A DNA stretch of 64,000 nt. It comes from Caulobacteraceae bacterium. GTDB taxonomy: Bacteria > Pseudomonadota > Alphaproteobacteria > Caulobacterales > Caulobacteraceae. Under the pieces are notes generated by a model. That model was not told the origin of the DNA, did not search any database, and saw nothing but the letters and a program-made list of their open reading frames with translations. The first letter of the stretch is position 1. The number at the start of each line of letters is the position of its first letter. Made by a program: the position numbers and the translations under genes. Of the stretch, positions 46,889-55,132 are shown one piece after another. Where the stretch lies: contig CANJRI010000003.1 in the NCBI GenBank assembly GCA_947476555.1, positions 22,536-86,535 on the forward strand, in the 5' to 3' direction.

Positions 46889-48319
46889 ATGACAACAAAC
46901 CCCGTGCATGTGGTGGGCGGCGGCCTGGCCGGTTCCGAGGCCGCCTGGCAGATCGCCCAGGCCGGCGTGCCCGTGATCCTCCACGAGATGCGACCGGTGC
47001 GCGGCACCGACGCCCACCAGACCGACGGCCTGGCCGAACTGGTCTGCTCCAACTCGTTCCGCGCCGATGACTGGACGGGGAACGCGGTGGGCCTGCTGCA
47101 CGCCGAGATGCGGGCGCTCTCGTCGATCATCATGGCCTGCGGCGACGCCTGCCAGGTGCCGGCCGGCGGGGCGCTGGCGGTCGACCGGGACGGCTTTTCC
47201 CAGGCCGTCACCGCGCGGCTGGAGGCCCATCCGCTGGTCACCATCGCCCGCGAGGAGATCGCCGGCCTGCCGCCGCCGGACTGGGACAGCGTGATCCTGG
47301 CCACCGGCCCTCTCACCTCGCCTGCCCTGGCCCAGGCCATCCTGACCCTGACCGGCGAAGACGAGCTGTCGTTCTTCGACGCCATCGCCCCCATCGTGCA
47401 CCTGGAGTCCGTGGACTTCGGCGTGGTCTGGCGCCAGTCCCGCTACGACAAGGAAGGTCCGGGCGGCGACGCGGCCGCCTACATCAATTGCCCGATGGAC
47501 AAGGCCCAATACGACGCCTTCATCGACGCCCTACTGGCCGGGCCCAAGTCGGAGTTCAAGGACTGGGAGCACGTGCCCTATTTCGACGGCTGCCTGCCGA
47601 TCGAGGTGATGGCCGAGCGAGGCCGCGAGACCCTGCGCCACGGGCCGATGAAGCCGGTGGGCCTGACCAACGCCCACAAGCCCACCGAGAAGGCCCATGC
47701 GATCGTCCAGCTGCGCCAGGACAACGCGCTCGGCACGCTGTGGAACATGGTCGGCTTCCAGACCAAGCTGAAGCATGGCGCCCAGACCGAGATCTTCCGG
47801 ATGATCCCGGGGCTGGAGAAGGCGATGTTCGCGCGTCTGGGCGGGCTGCACCGCAACACCTTCATCAACTCGCCACGCCTGCTGGACGCCTCGCTGCGGC
47901 TGAAGGTCCAGCCGCGCCTGCGCTTCGCCGGCCAGGTGACCGGGGTCGAAGGCTATGTGGAAAGCGCCGGGGTGGGCCTGATGGCGGGCCGCTTCGCCGC
48001 CGCGGAGCGCCTGGGTCGGCCGCTCTCCCCGCCGCCGGCGACCACCGCCCTGGGCGCCCTGATCGGTCACATCACCGGCGGCCACCTGGAAGGCGGCAAG
48101 GGCTCGTTCCAGCCGATGAACATCAACTACGGCCTGCTGCCGCCGCTGGAGGCGCCGAAGCACGACGCCGAAGGCCGCAGGCTGCCCAACAAGGAACGCG
48201 GCCGGGCCAAGAAGCGGCTGATGGGCGAGCGGGCGCTGGCCGACCTCAAGGCGTGGTCAGATGCGGCCCAGGGCGACGGCGAGCAGCAGGCGCAGGCGCT
48301 TACCGAACTCGGAGTCTGA
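46889..48319 (+). CDS. trmFO: Methylenetetrahydrofolate-tRNA-(uracil-5-)-methyltransferase TrmFO
   Basis: Makes m5U54 in the tRNA T loop using methylene-THF and FAD. 476 residues: N-terminal FAD motif [43 protein letters not shown] with the catalytic cysteine, and C-terminal [35 protein letters not shown] and [20 protein letters not shown] at 46889. The last 63 nt overlap the opposite-strand synthase-like gene. Confidence 0.96.
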   Translation: MTTNPVHVVGGGLAGSEAAWQIAQAGVPVILHEMRPVRGTDAHQTDGLAELVCSNSFRADDWTGNAVGLLHAEMRALSSIIMACGDACQVPAGGALAVDRDGFSQAVTARLEAHPLVTIAREEIAGLPPPDWDSVILATGPLTSPALAQAILTLTGEDELSFFDAIAPIVHLESVDFGVVWRQSRYDKEGPGGDAAAYINCPMDKAQYDAFIDALLAGPKSEFKDWEHVPYFDGCLPIEVMAERGRETLRHGPMKPVGLTNAHKPTEKAHAIVQLRQDNALGTLWNMVGFQTKLKHGAQTEIFRMIPGLEKAMFARLGGLHRNTFINSPRLLDASLRLKVQPRLRFAGQVTGVEGYVESAGVGLMAGRFAAAERLGRPLSPPPATTALGALIGHITGGHLEGGKGSFQPMNINYGLLPPLEAPKHDAEGRRLPNKERGRAKKRLMGERALADLKAWSDAAQGDGEQQAQALTELGV

Positions 48320-48889
48320 CCGGCCCGCCAGCGTCGCGTGCGCCACAGCCGGGAAGGCGGCGGCGCTAAGCTTGCGAGCGCCTGCGCGCGCCGCGGCCAT
48401 ATCAGGAGCCTGACCGCGCCGGGCGAGCATCCAGGCGGCGCCGGCCGCTTCGGCCGCCGACGGATCCGAGGTGGGATCGAGGATACGGGCGGCGACGGCG
48501 GCAGCCTGTCCGGCGGTTCCCCTTGCCCACTCGGCGGCTTCGGCCGCGCTCATCGGTGTGGGGTCGAGTTCCCGGTAGCGTGCGTCGATCATCGCCTCCA
48601 GGGCCGCGCGCGGCAGGCCGTGGTGGGCGACAGCGGCGGCCAGGGCCTGGGCGGTGGGGTGGTGGCGGACCGGCCGGCCCTCGAACACCTCATCCAGCAC
48701 CTCGCGCCACCAGGTCAGGCGGATTTCCCCCAGCAGGGCGTTCGAAGCCACCTTCGGCGCACGGGCCAGTTCATGGTCGAAGGCGTAGAGCGCGATGACG
48801 TCGGCGCGCGCCTGTGCGTCGCCGACGAACCGGCTGGAAAGCCAGCGGTCCGGATCCACGCGGCGGATCAAGGCGTCGAGGTCGTCCAT
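48257..48889 (-). CDS. Short squalene/phytoene synthase-like protein (NDUFAF6-like)
   Basis: 210 residues, shorter than the usual 270-300. It has the family's [20 protein letters not shown] start and [36 protein letters not shown], which belongs to the squalene/phytoene synthase fold. The first metal motif is replaced by DHELAR. In other alphaproteobacteria and mitochondria such degenerate members (NDUFAF6) help complex I assembly. The C-terminal part overlaps trmFO. Transcribed after the PuuD-N-like gene but behind a terminator. Confidence 0.75.
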   Translation of the reverse strand: MDDLDALIRRVDPDRWLSSRFVGDAQARADVIALYAFDHELARAPKVASNALLGEIRLTWWREVLDEVFEGRPVRHHPTAQALAAAVAHHGLPRAALEAMIDARYRELDPTPMSAAEAAEWARGTAGQAAAVAARILDPTSDPSAAEAAGAAWMLARRGQAPDMAAARAGARKLSAAAFPAVAHATLAGRSDSEFGKRLRLLLAVALGRI

Positions 48890-48899
48890 CGTCCCAACG

Positions 48900-48926
48900 A
48901 AAAGGGCCCGCCTGATCGGCGGGCCC
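48900..48926 (-). terminator. Terminator after the PuuD-N-like gene
   Basis: A perfect 9-bp stem GGGCCCGCC/GGCGGGCCC with a 5-nt loop is followed by a short T run on the minus strand (AAAA on the plus strand). It separates the gene at 48953-49552 from the synthase-like gene. Confidence 0.7.
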
Positions 48927-48952
48927 CTCAGAAGCAGAAAACCGCCCCGGCG

Positions 48953-49552
48953 TCAGCCGAAGATGGTCTGGTTCATGGTCATGGTGGCCAGCATTGGCAC
49001 CGACAGCAGGGTGTTGATACGCGAGAAGATCATCGCCTTGCGCCCGGCAGCGGCCTTGGCGTCGGCGTCGCCTTCCTTGATGCCGAGGGCGATCTTCTGC
49101 GCCGGCCAGATGAAAGCCCAGACGTTGATGAACATGATCGTGGCGAGCCACATGCCCAGCCCGATGAAGGCCGTGCGGCCGTCCTGGAAGCCGTTGCCCA
49201 GGGTGAGGGCTTCGACAAGGAAGCCCCGGTTGAAGGCCAGGATCACGCCCATCACCCAGGTGACCAACGCCGCCCAACGGAACCAGAACAGCGCCTCGGG
49301 CGCGATGAAGCGGGACACCGCAGGCTTAAGCTCGGCCGGAATCTCCGGCATCTTCCGGATCTGCACGAAGTTGAAGTAGTAGAGCAGCCCGATCCACAGA
49401 ATGCCCGCCAGCGTATGCAGCCAGCGGAACACCGCCTGCCAGAAGATCGCGTCGGTGGATCCGTAGTGCATCTGGTAGCCAGCGATCACGGCGAGCGCGA
49501 TCACGAAGCTGACGATCAGCGTGTTGCGGAGATTGGAAAGAAGTCCGGCCAT
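48953..49552 (-). CDS. Urate hydroxylase PuuD N-terminal-like membrane protein
   Basis: 199 residues, with several hydrophobic segments and the family block FRWLHTLAGILWIGLLYYFNFVQ, then ALFWFRWAALVTWVMGVIL. The His-containing helices resemble PuuD, an integral-membrane oxidase of urate, but here the C-terminal cytochrome c domain is missing. Whether it acts on urate cannot be told; no other purine-breakdown gene is close. The gene ends at a hairpin terminator. Confidence 0.7.
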   Translation of the reverse strand: MAGLLSNLRNTLIVSFVIALAVIAGYQMHYGSTDAIFWQAVFRWLHTLAGILWIGLLYYFNFVQIRKMPEIPAELKPAVSRFIAPEALFWFRWAALVTWVMGVILAFNRGFLVEALTLGNGFQDGRTAFIGLGMWLATIMFINVWAFIWPAQKIALGIKEGDADAKAAAGRKAMIFSRINTLLSVPMLATMTMNQTIFG

Positions 49553-49616
49553 GGAAGCGCCCTCTGAGTCCTGCCTTTGGCGGAGGTATAGGGCGGTTTG
49601 ACGCAGGGAGTAAGTC

Positions 49617-49976
49617 TCAGACAGCGATCAGCGCGCACGCCAACCGCCGGCCCTCCGATGTGAGGACGTTGTAGAGGCGGGCGGCCGCTGGAGTGTCCAT
49701 GAATTCCAGGCCGACCCCGGCGGCCTGCAGGGCCTCCCTCACCGCCCGCGGTGGTTGCGCGTTCCGTGCGCCGACGCCCAGCAGCAGGAACTCCACCTCC
49801 GCGGGACCCGCGGAGATCACCGGGGCGAGCGCGTCCACGGTGAGCTCGGCAAGGTCAGCCACGGGCCAGGCGCGGACTTCATCGCCGACGATCAGCACCG
49901 ACCCCTCGCGGCGCTCGCCGGACAGGCGGAAACCGCCGCCGCCGTAGGCGTCCACCGAGGGCGCGTCCCGGGCCAC
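49617..49976 (-). CDS. Mth938-like (NDUFAF3/DUF498) protein
   Basis: 119 residues with the Mth938 fold: VDAYGGGGFRLSGERREGSVLI, VRAWPVADLAELTVDAL and LLGVGARNAQPPRAVREALQAAGVGLEFMDTPAAARLYNVL. In alphaproteobacteria this gene often follows secF, and the mitochondrial homologue NDUFAF3 helps complex I assembly. Start GTG abuts the secF TAG. It is the last gene of the yajC-secD-secF operon. Confidence 0.88.
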   Translation of the reverse strand: MARDAPSVDAYGGGGFRLSGERREGSVLIVGDEVRAWPVADLAELTVDALAPVISAGPAEVEFLLLGVGARNAQPPRAVREALQAAGVGLEFMDTPAAARLYNVLTSEGRRLACALIAV

Positions 49977-50960
49977 CTAGGCCCGGGCGGGTTTGAGCGG
50001 CTCGGCCTCTTCCTCCCCGCGCCGCACCCCAAGACCCATCAGGACCGAGGCGGCGACGAAGAACGAGGAATAGGTGCCGACGACGATCCCGAAGATCATC
50101 GCGACGGAGAAGCCGAACAGGGCCTCGCCGCCAAACGCGGCCAGGACGCCCAGGGCCATCATGCCGGTGACGCCGGTGATCGCGGTCCGTGAGAGGGTCT
50201 CGTTGATCGACAGATCGATCACCTGGCCCAGCGGCATGCGCTTGTACTTACGCAGGTTCTCACGGATCCGGTCGAGCACCACGACGGTGTCGTTCACCGA
50301 ATAGCCGATGATGGTCAGGATGGCGGCGATGGAGGTGAGCGTGAACTCCATGCCGGTGACGGCGAACAGGCCGAAGGTCAGCAGGACGTCGTGCAGCAAC
50401 GCGGCGGCCGCGCCCAGGCCGAAGGTCAGGCCGAACCGGAACCAGATGTAGGTCATCATCATCAGGACCCCGAGCCCGAGGGCCAGGAAGCCGTTGCGGA
50501 ACAGCTCGCCCGAGACCTTCGGGCCCACCACTTCGGTACGCTTGAAGGTCAGGGGCCCGAGCGCCTTCACCAGCTCCGCCTTGGCAGACTCGACGGCTTG
50601 CGCCGGGTTGGCCGATTCCGGTGTCTCGAAGCGAACCATCGCGTCGTTGGGCGAGCCAAAGGCCTGGGGCTGCACGTCGCCCATGCCGATCCCGCTGAGG
50701 GTCGTACGAACCCGCTCCAGGTCAATCGGGCGCGGGGAGCTGAGCTCCAGCACCGTGCCGCCGCGGAAATCGACGCCGCAGTTCAGGCCGCCGCAGGGCG
50801 GAGTAAATGGCCACACGGTGAGGAAGACCGCCGCGACGGTGGCCGTGCCTGACAGCAGGGCCCAGAGCCAGGCCAGGTGCATGAACCGGAAATTGGTCTG
50901 GACTGGCAGCACCTTGATCATCGGCCACCACCCAGCACTCTTGGGAGGACGCTGGCTCAT
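49977..50960 (-). CDS. secF: Protein translocase subunit SecF
   Basis: Helps Sec translocation using the proton-motive force. 327 residues, six transmembrane segments, periplasmic domain with CGVDFRGGTVLELSS, and the TM4 motif SVNDTVVVLDRIRENLRK with GYSVNDT. Its start overlaps the secD stop by 4 nt. Part of yajC-secD-secF. Confidence 0.96.
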   Translation of the reverse strand: MSQRPPKSAGWWPMIKVLPVQTNFRFMHLAWLWALLSGTATVAAVFLTVWPFTPPCGGLNCGVDFRGGTVLELSSPRPIDLERVRTTLSGIGMGDVQPQAFGSPNDAMVRFETPESANPAQAVESAKAELVKALGPLTFKRTEVVGPKVSGELFRNGFLALGLGVLMMMTYIWFRFGLTFGLGAAAALLHDVLLTFGLFAVTGMEFTLTSIAAILTIIGYSVNDTVVVLDRIRENLRKYKRMPLGQVIDLSINETLSRTAITGVTGMMALGVLAAFGGEALFGFSVAMIFGIVVGTYSSFFVAASVLMGLGVRRGEEEAEPLKPARA

Positions 50961-52564
50961 GCGATCGGCAACCTTTTCGGCTTGGTGGTTCGCAACCAGA
51001 TGGTCAGCAGGATCTGGGTGACCATCACGGCGGTGAAGACCGAGGTGAAGACCCCGATCGCCAGGGTCCAGGCGAAGCCTTTCACCGGTCCGGCGCCGAG
51101 GGAGAACATGATCAACGCCGCGCCCAGGTGGGTGATGTTGGCGTCGAAGATCGTCAGCATGGCCCGGCTGAATCCCGCCTCCATGGCCGCGATCACGGTG
51201 CGGCCGTTGCGGACCTCCTCGCGCATGCGCTCGTAGATCAGCACGTTGGCGTCCACCGCCACCGCGAGGGTGAGGATCAGGCCGGCGATGCCGGGGAGGG
51301 TGAGCGTGGCCTGGGTTAGCGACATGGCCCCGACGATCAGCAGGCCGTTGACCAGCAGGGCGATGATCGAGACCCCGCCGAACAGGAAGCCGTAGGTGAG
51401 CACCATGAAGATCAGCACCAAGACAATGGCGATCACGGCGGATATCTGCCCGGCGACCACGGCGTCCGCGCCAAGTTCGGCGCCGACGGTGCTCTGCTGC
51501 TCGACCTTCAGCGGCGCCGGCAGGGCCCCGGCGCGCAGCAGGATCGCCAGGTCGTTGGCGGTCTGGGCCGTGTAGTTGCCGGTGATCCGGCCGCTGCCCC
51601 CGGTGATCGCGGTCTGGATGGTGGGCGCCGAGATGACCTTGCCATCGAGGACGATGGCGAAGCGCTTGCCGATGCTCTGGGTGGTCACGTCGGCGAAGCG
51701 GCGGGCGCCCTGGCCGTTCAGGCGGAACGACACTTCCGGCGACCCGGTCTGCTGATCGAAGGACTGCGCCGCGTGCACCAGCATCTCGCCGGTCACCTGG
51801 GCGCGGCGCTGGACCACGTAGAAGGGTTGGTAGTCGTCGCCGGGCAACAGCTGGGTGCCCGGGGGCAGGCGGCCTGCCTGGGCCTCGGCGAGGTTGGCGG
51901 TCTCGTCCACCATCTGGAAGGTCAGCTTGGCGGTCTGGCCGATGATGTCCTTCAGGCGTTGTGGGTCGCTCTCGCCCGGCGCCTGGACAACGATCCGGTT
52001 GGAGCCCTGGCGGATGATGGTCGGCTCACGGGTCCCCAGCTCATCGATCCGTCGCCGGATGATCTCGATGGACTGCTCCACCGCACGCGAAGCCTCGGTC
52101 TGCAGGGCCGCCGGCGGCGTGGAGACACGGATCAGCGCGCCGTCGGTGGTGACATTGAGCGTCCGCCCGCCGCCGCCGCCGGGCTGGGCGGAGGCCGGGT
52201 CGGTGAGGCTGTTGCGCAGCTGCGTGGCCGCGGTCTGGACCTGGGCCGGGTCGGTGACGCGGACGGTGATGTCCCCGCCCACCACACCGAGGTCGGCGAA
52301 GGCGATCTGCGCGTCCCGGAACTGTGTGCGGATATCCTCGACGGTGTTGGTCAGCTGCTCCTTGCGCAGGGCGGCCGTGTCAACTTCGAGCAGCAGATAG
52401 GAACCGCCCTGGAGGTCCAGGCCGAGGTTCATCGTGTTCTTGGGCATGAAGCCCGGCAGGCTCTCGCGGACGCTGGGCGACAGGGCGTTGGGCAGCGAAA
52501 AGATCGCCCCAAGCACCGCCGACAGCACGACGAGCAGGACCTTCCAGCGGGAGAGGCTCAGCAT
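50957..52564 (-). CDS. secD: Protein translocase subunit SecD
   Basis: 535 residues: N-terminal membrane anchor (KVLLVVLSAVLGAIFSLPNAL), GLDLQGGSYLLLEVD, the P1 head with conserved proline-rich loops, and six C-terminal transmembrane segments with AVAVDANVLIYERMREE. Works with SecF. Normal length for alphaproteobacteria. 18 bp separate it from yajC. Confidence 0.96.
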   Translation of the reverse strand: MLSLSRWKVLLVVLSAVLGAIFSLPNALSPSVRESLPGFMPKNTMNLGLDLQGGSYLLLEVDTAALRKEQLTNTVEDIRTQFRDAQIAFADLGVVGGDITVRVTDPAQVQTAATQLRNSLTDPASAQPGGGGGRTLNVTTDGALIRVSTPPAALQTEASRAVEQSIEIIRRRIDELGTREPTIIRQGSNRIVVQAPGESDPQRLKDIIGQTAKLTFQMVDETANLAEAQAGRLPPGTQLLPGDDYQPFYVVQRRAQVTGEMLVHAAQSFDQQTGSPEVSFRLNGQGARRFADVTTQSIGKRFAIVLDGKVISAPTIQTAITGGSGRITGNYTAQTANDLAILLRAGALPAPLKVEQQSTVGAELGADAVVAGQISAVIAIVLVLIFMVLTYGFLFGGVSIIALLVNGLLIVGAMSLTQATLTLPGIAGLILTLAVAVDANVLIYERMREEVRNGRTVIAAMEAGFSRAMLTIFDANITHLGAALIMFSLGAGPVKGFAWTLAIGVFTSVFTAVMVTQILLTIWLRTTKPKRLPIA

Positions 52565-52582
52565 CGGATTTGGGCTCTGGTC

Positions 52583-52927
52583 CTAGACCTTGTCGTTGGC
52601 GGGCGCGGGTTCGCCCTTGGTGCGCACGTCCGAGATCATGGTCTTGACCACCTTCACGGTGACGCCGGTGGCGATCTCGACGCCGACTTCCTTGTCCTCG
52701 ACGCGGACCACCTTGCCGATCACGCCGGACGGCAGGACCACGGTGTCGCCGCGCTTGATCGCGGCCAGCAGGGCTTGATGCTGCTTCATGCGGGTCTGCT
52801 GCGGGCGGATGAGCAGGAAGTAGAACAGCACCACGAGGGCGACCAGCGGCAGGAACTGGATCAGCATGGCCTGGGGCCCGGCTGGGGCGGCGCCAGCGGC
52901 TTGAGCGTAGGCAGGTGTGGCGAACAT
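52583..52927 (-). CDS. yajC: Preprotein translocase accessory subunit YajC
   Basis: 114 residues with a single transmembrane segment MLIQFLPLVALVVLFYFLLIRPQQ and the cytoplasmic family block RPQQTRMKQHQALLAAIKRGDTVVLPSGVIGKV, plus ANDKV at the end. It is the first gene of the secDF operon. ATG 52927 with GGAGAGGCC about 7 nt upstream. Confidence 0.94.
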   Translation of the reverse strand: MFATPAYAQAAGAAPAGPQAMLIQFLPLVALVVLFYFLLIRPQQTRMKQHQALLAAIKRGDTVVLPSGVIGKVVRVEDKEVGVEIATGVTVKVVKTMISDVRTKGEPAPANDKV

Positions 52928-53044
52928 GGCCTCTCCGGAGGTGGCGTCCGGACCCGTTTCGGGGGGCCCGGTTTCAGGGTGGCCGGAAGCTAGGCGCTGA
53001 GACCGGGTTTTGCAATGGAACCCGGGGCGGTCTAAGCGGGCCCC

Positions 53045-53872
53045 ATGAAAACGGTGCTCACCCGCATCGCCGAAGCCCTTGAACGGCTGGCGCCGCCGGC
53101 CCGCGAAGGCGCTGACTTCGGCCAGGCCCGCCTGTTCCGGCACGATCCGGCGACCGGCGCCTTCCACCCGGCGCCTGACTATCCCCTGCCCCTGGAAAGC
53201 CTGGTGGGCGTCGATCGCCAGAAGGCGAGCGTGTTGGGCAACCTGGAACGGTTCGCCGCCGGCCTGCCCTACAACCATGTCCTGCTGTGGGGCGTGCGGG
53301 GAACCGGCAAGAGCTCGCTGGCCAAGGCCGCCTTCATGGCGATCGCAAAAGACGCCGCCGCGCTCAAGCTGGTGGAGGTGGACCGGGACGAGGTGGCCGC
53401 CCTGCCCGCCCTGTTCGACGAATTGCGCGGGCGGCCCGAGCGGTTCGTGGTGCTCTGCGACGACCTTTCCTTCGAGGAGGGGGCGGCCGCGGCCAAGGCG
53501 CTGAAGTCGGCCCTGGAGGGGGGCGTCTCCGGCCCGCCGGCCAATGTGCTGTTCCTGGCCACCTCCAACCGCCGGCACCTGATGCCCCGGGGCCACGGGG
53601 AGGACCGGGGCTTGGTGGCCGCGCACGAAGACGCCGAGGAGGAGGTCAGCGTCTCCGACCGCTTCGGCCTGTGGATCGGCTTCCCGCCCATGGACCAGCC
53701 AACCTATCTGGCGGCCGTCGCGGCCTATGCGGCGCGGTTCGGCCTCGCCGTCCCCGACCTGGAGCGGCGGGCGCTGCAATGGTCACAGCTACGCGGCGGC
53801 CGGTCCGGGCGGGTCGCGTGGCAGTTCATCCGCGACCTGGCGGGCGAACTCGGCAAGCCGCTGCCGCTCTGA
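53045..53872 (+). CDS. DUF815 AAA+ family ATPase
   Basis: 275 residues with Walker A GVRGTGKSSLAKA, Walker B VLCDDLSFEEG and a sensor region PANVLFLATSNRRHLMP. The N-terminal part (PDYPLPLESLVGVDRQKASVLGNLERF) is typical of DUF815. The role is unknown; relatives are cytosolic. Divergent from yajC. A long inverted repeat follows. Confidence 0.88.
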   Translation: MKTVLTRIAEALERLAPPAREGADFGQARLFRHDPATGAFHPAPDYPLPLESLVGVDRQKASVLGNLERFAAGLPYNHVLLWGVRGTGKSSLAKAAFMAIAKDAAALKLVEVDRDEVAALPALFDELRGRPERFVVLCDDLSFEEGAAAAKALKSALEGGVSGPPANVLFLATSNRRHLMPRGHGEDRGLVAAHEDAEEEVSVSDRFGLWIGFPPMDQPTYLAAVAAYAARFGLAVPDLERRALQWSQLRGGRSGRVAWQFIRDLAGELGKPLPL

Positions 53873-53890
53873 GCGTTTTCGGACATCACT

Positions 53891-53979
53891 CCGCTCGTCC
53901 CCGCGAAGGCGAGGATCCAAGCGGGGGTTGCGACTAGCTCGGATTCGGCTTGGGTCCCCGCCTGCGCGGGGATGAGCGG
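53891..53979. repeat. Inverted repeat of the GTCCCCGC/GCGGGGATGAGCGG family
   Basis: Two 32-33 bp arms: CCGCTCGTCCCCGCGAAGG... and ...CCTGCGCGGGGATGAGCGG, with AAGC/GCTT inner ends, around a short AT-richer core. It lies between two convergent genes. A relative lies at 63829-63860. Confidence 0.75.
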
Positions 53980-53985
53980 GGTTGT

Positions 53986-54543
53986 TCAGGCCGAGCTTTC
54001 GTGGCGCCAGGGTAGATCGTCGAGGCTGTGCCCCTCGCCAGGCCCGTCCTCGTTGTCGGCCTCGGCCTCCTCATCGTCGGCGGCCCCGGTACGGCCCAGG
54101 GCGACGCGAAGGCGGTCGATATGCTGTTCGGGCGTGAGGTCCAGGAAGGCCGGCCGCTCGGTCTCGCGCTCCAGCCATTCGCCGGCCCGGCGCAGGACGT
54201 AGTCCACCTCGCTGTCGCCGACCTCCGGATCCTCGTCCGCGTACCGCTCTATGGCCTCGCGGACCCGGGCGCGGTGCTGGGCGACCACGGCGCGCCGCGC
54301 CTCGGCGACCTGCTCGCGCGCCTCGACGACGCGGCGGCGCTCGCCGTCCTTCAGGCGGACGATCAGAGCCAGACAGTGACGGACCGAACGGGAGACCCGC
54401 TCGAAGCTGCGGGCGAGGTTGTTCGCGACCGCGTCATCCTCGGCGGCGGCGCTGCGGGCGGCGAGGTCGCGCGCCATCGCCAGGCCGAGCTCGGCCAGCT
54501 CCCGGAGCATTTCGCTGTCACGATCTGCGGCTTCGGCGGACAT
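53986..54543 (-). CDS. SOS-type gene B: helical protein of unknown function (paralogue of 35900-36445)
   Basis: 185 residues: LRELAELGLAMARDLAARSAAAEDD, LARSFERVSRSVRHCLAL, DSEVDYVLRRAGEWLERE, LTPEQHIDRLRVALG and an acidic tail ending SLDDLPWRHESSA. It matches the product of 35900-36445 along its length. ATG 54543 directly follows a perfect LexA box, so the gene is likely LexA-controlled with a leaderless mRNA. Alternative upstream starts would place the box inside the gene. Function unknown. Confidence 0.8.
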   Translation of the reverse strand: MSAEAADRDSEMLRELAELGLAMARDLAARSAAAEDDAVANNLARSFERVSRSVRHCLALIVRLKDGERRRVVEAREQVAEARRAVVAQHRARVREAIERYADEDPEVGDSEVDYVLRRAGEWLERETERPAFLDLTPEQHIDRLRVALGRTGAADDEEAEADNEDGPGEGHSLDDLPWRHESSA

Positions 54544-54579
54544 GAACAAAACAGGAACATGTTCACGCTGCAGGGTCAA
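54544..54579 (-). promoter_or_regulatory. TTGAC promoter with a perfect LexA (SOS) box
   Basis: On the minus strand: TTGACC (54579-54574), 17-bp spacer, TCCTGT (54556-54551), and GTTC-CTGTTTT-GTTC (54558-54544), ending against the ATG at 54543. Same geometry as the promoter at 35864-35899. Confidence 0.75.
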
Positions 54580-54660
54580 GGCTTTTAGAAGCTCGCGGGG
54601 GCGCGGTTAAGCATTTCGTTGAAGAGATCGCGCCGCCTGCTCAGTACTAGAGCGTAAGCC

Positions 54661-54858
54661 TTACGGTAGACGATTGCCGGCGCAATCGACCGAGAACAGC
54701 CGCGTCACACCCATCATCACCACCACGCGCTCGCAGCCGTCATGCTCGGCCAGAACCTTCGGAATCGTATCCACGATAGCTTTGGGATCACGCGCCTCGA
54801 TTCGCTGTGAAGGCCTGTGGGCAGGGTCCCCCGGATAGTAGATCAGCAAATGATACAC
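54661..54858 (-). CDS. Small hypothetical protein
   Basis: 65 residues, starting MYHLLIYYPGDPAHRPSQRI and ending VDCAGNRLP. An alpha/beta pattern is plausible (AIVDTIPKVLAEHDGCERVVVMMGVTRLFSVD). No family is recognised. The gap on its right (54859-55132) holds only a degenerate repeat and the next gene's promoter. Confidence 0.45.
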   Translation of the reverse strand: MYHLLIYYPGDPAHRPSQRIEARDPKAIVDTIPKVLAEHDGCERVVVMMGVTRLFSVDCAGNRLP

Positions 54859-54965
54859 ACGCGCTCCCTGCGTCCTGCTAACCGACGCACTCGCCGCCCG
54901 TTCCGCCTCCCGCGCGAACGGGGATACCCGAAATGGGGGTTCTAAAGGTCTGATCGGGCATACGG

Positions 54966-54992
54966 CTGTCCGCCCGGCCCGTTGCGGACACC
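54966..54992. repeat. Degenerate GTCCGC/GCGGAC repeat
   Basis: CTGTCCGCCCGGCCCGTTGC, then GGACACC: outer arms match the family at 34175, while the core differs. Confidence 0.4.
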
Positions 54993-55132
54993 ATCACTCC
55001 GGCGCGAACGTGCGTCGCTGCCCTTGAGCCATTCAAATCGGTCGGAACTTTGCGCAGCCGCAGCCGTTTGGCCCCAGTGCCAGCGGCCACGGCGAAGCCG
55101 TTGAAAAACTCGGCGGTGCGGGGGAAGCAGAC

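Noticed and set aside
54555-54564. Palindrome GAACATGTTC next to the gene B LexA box as a second operator
   Set aside because: Does not fit GTTC-N7-GTTC; one half simply overlaps the real box.
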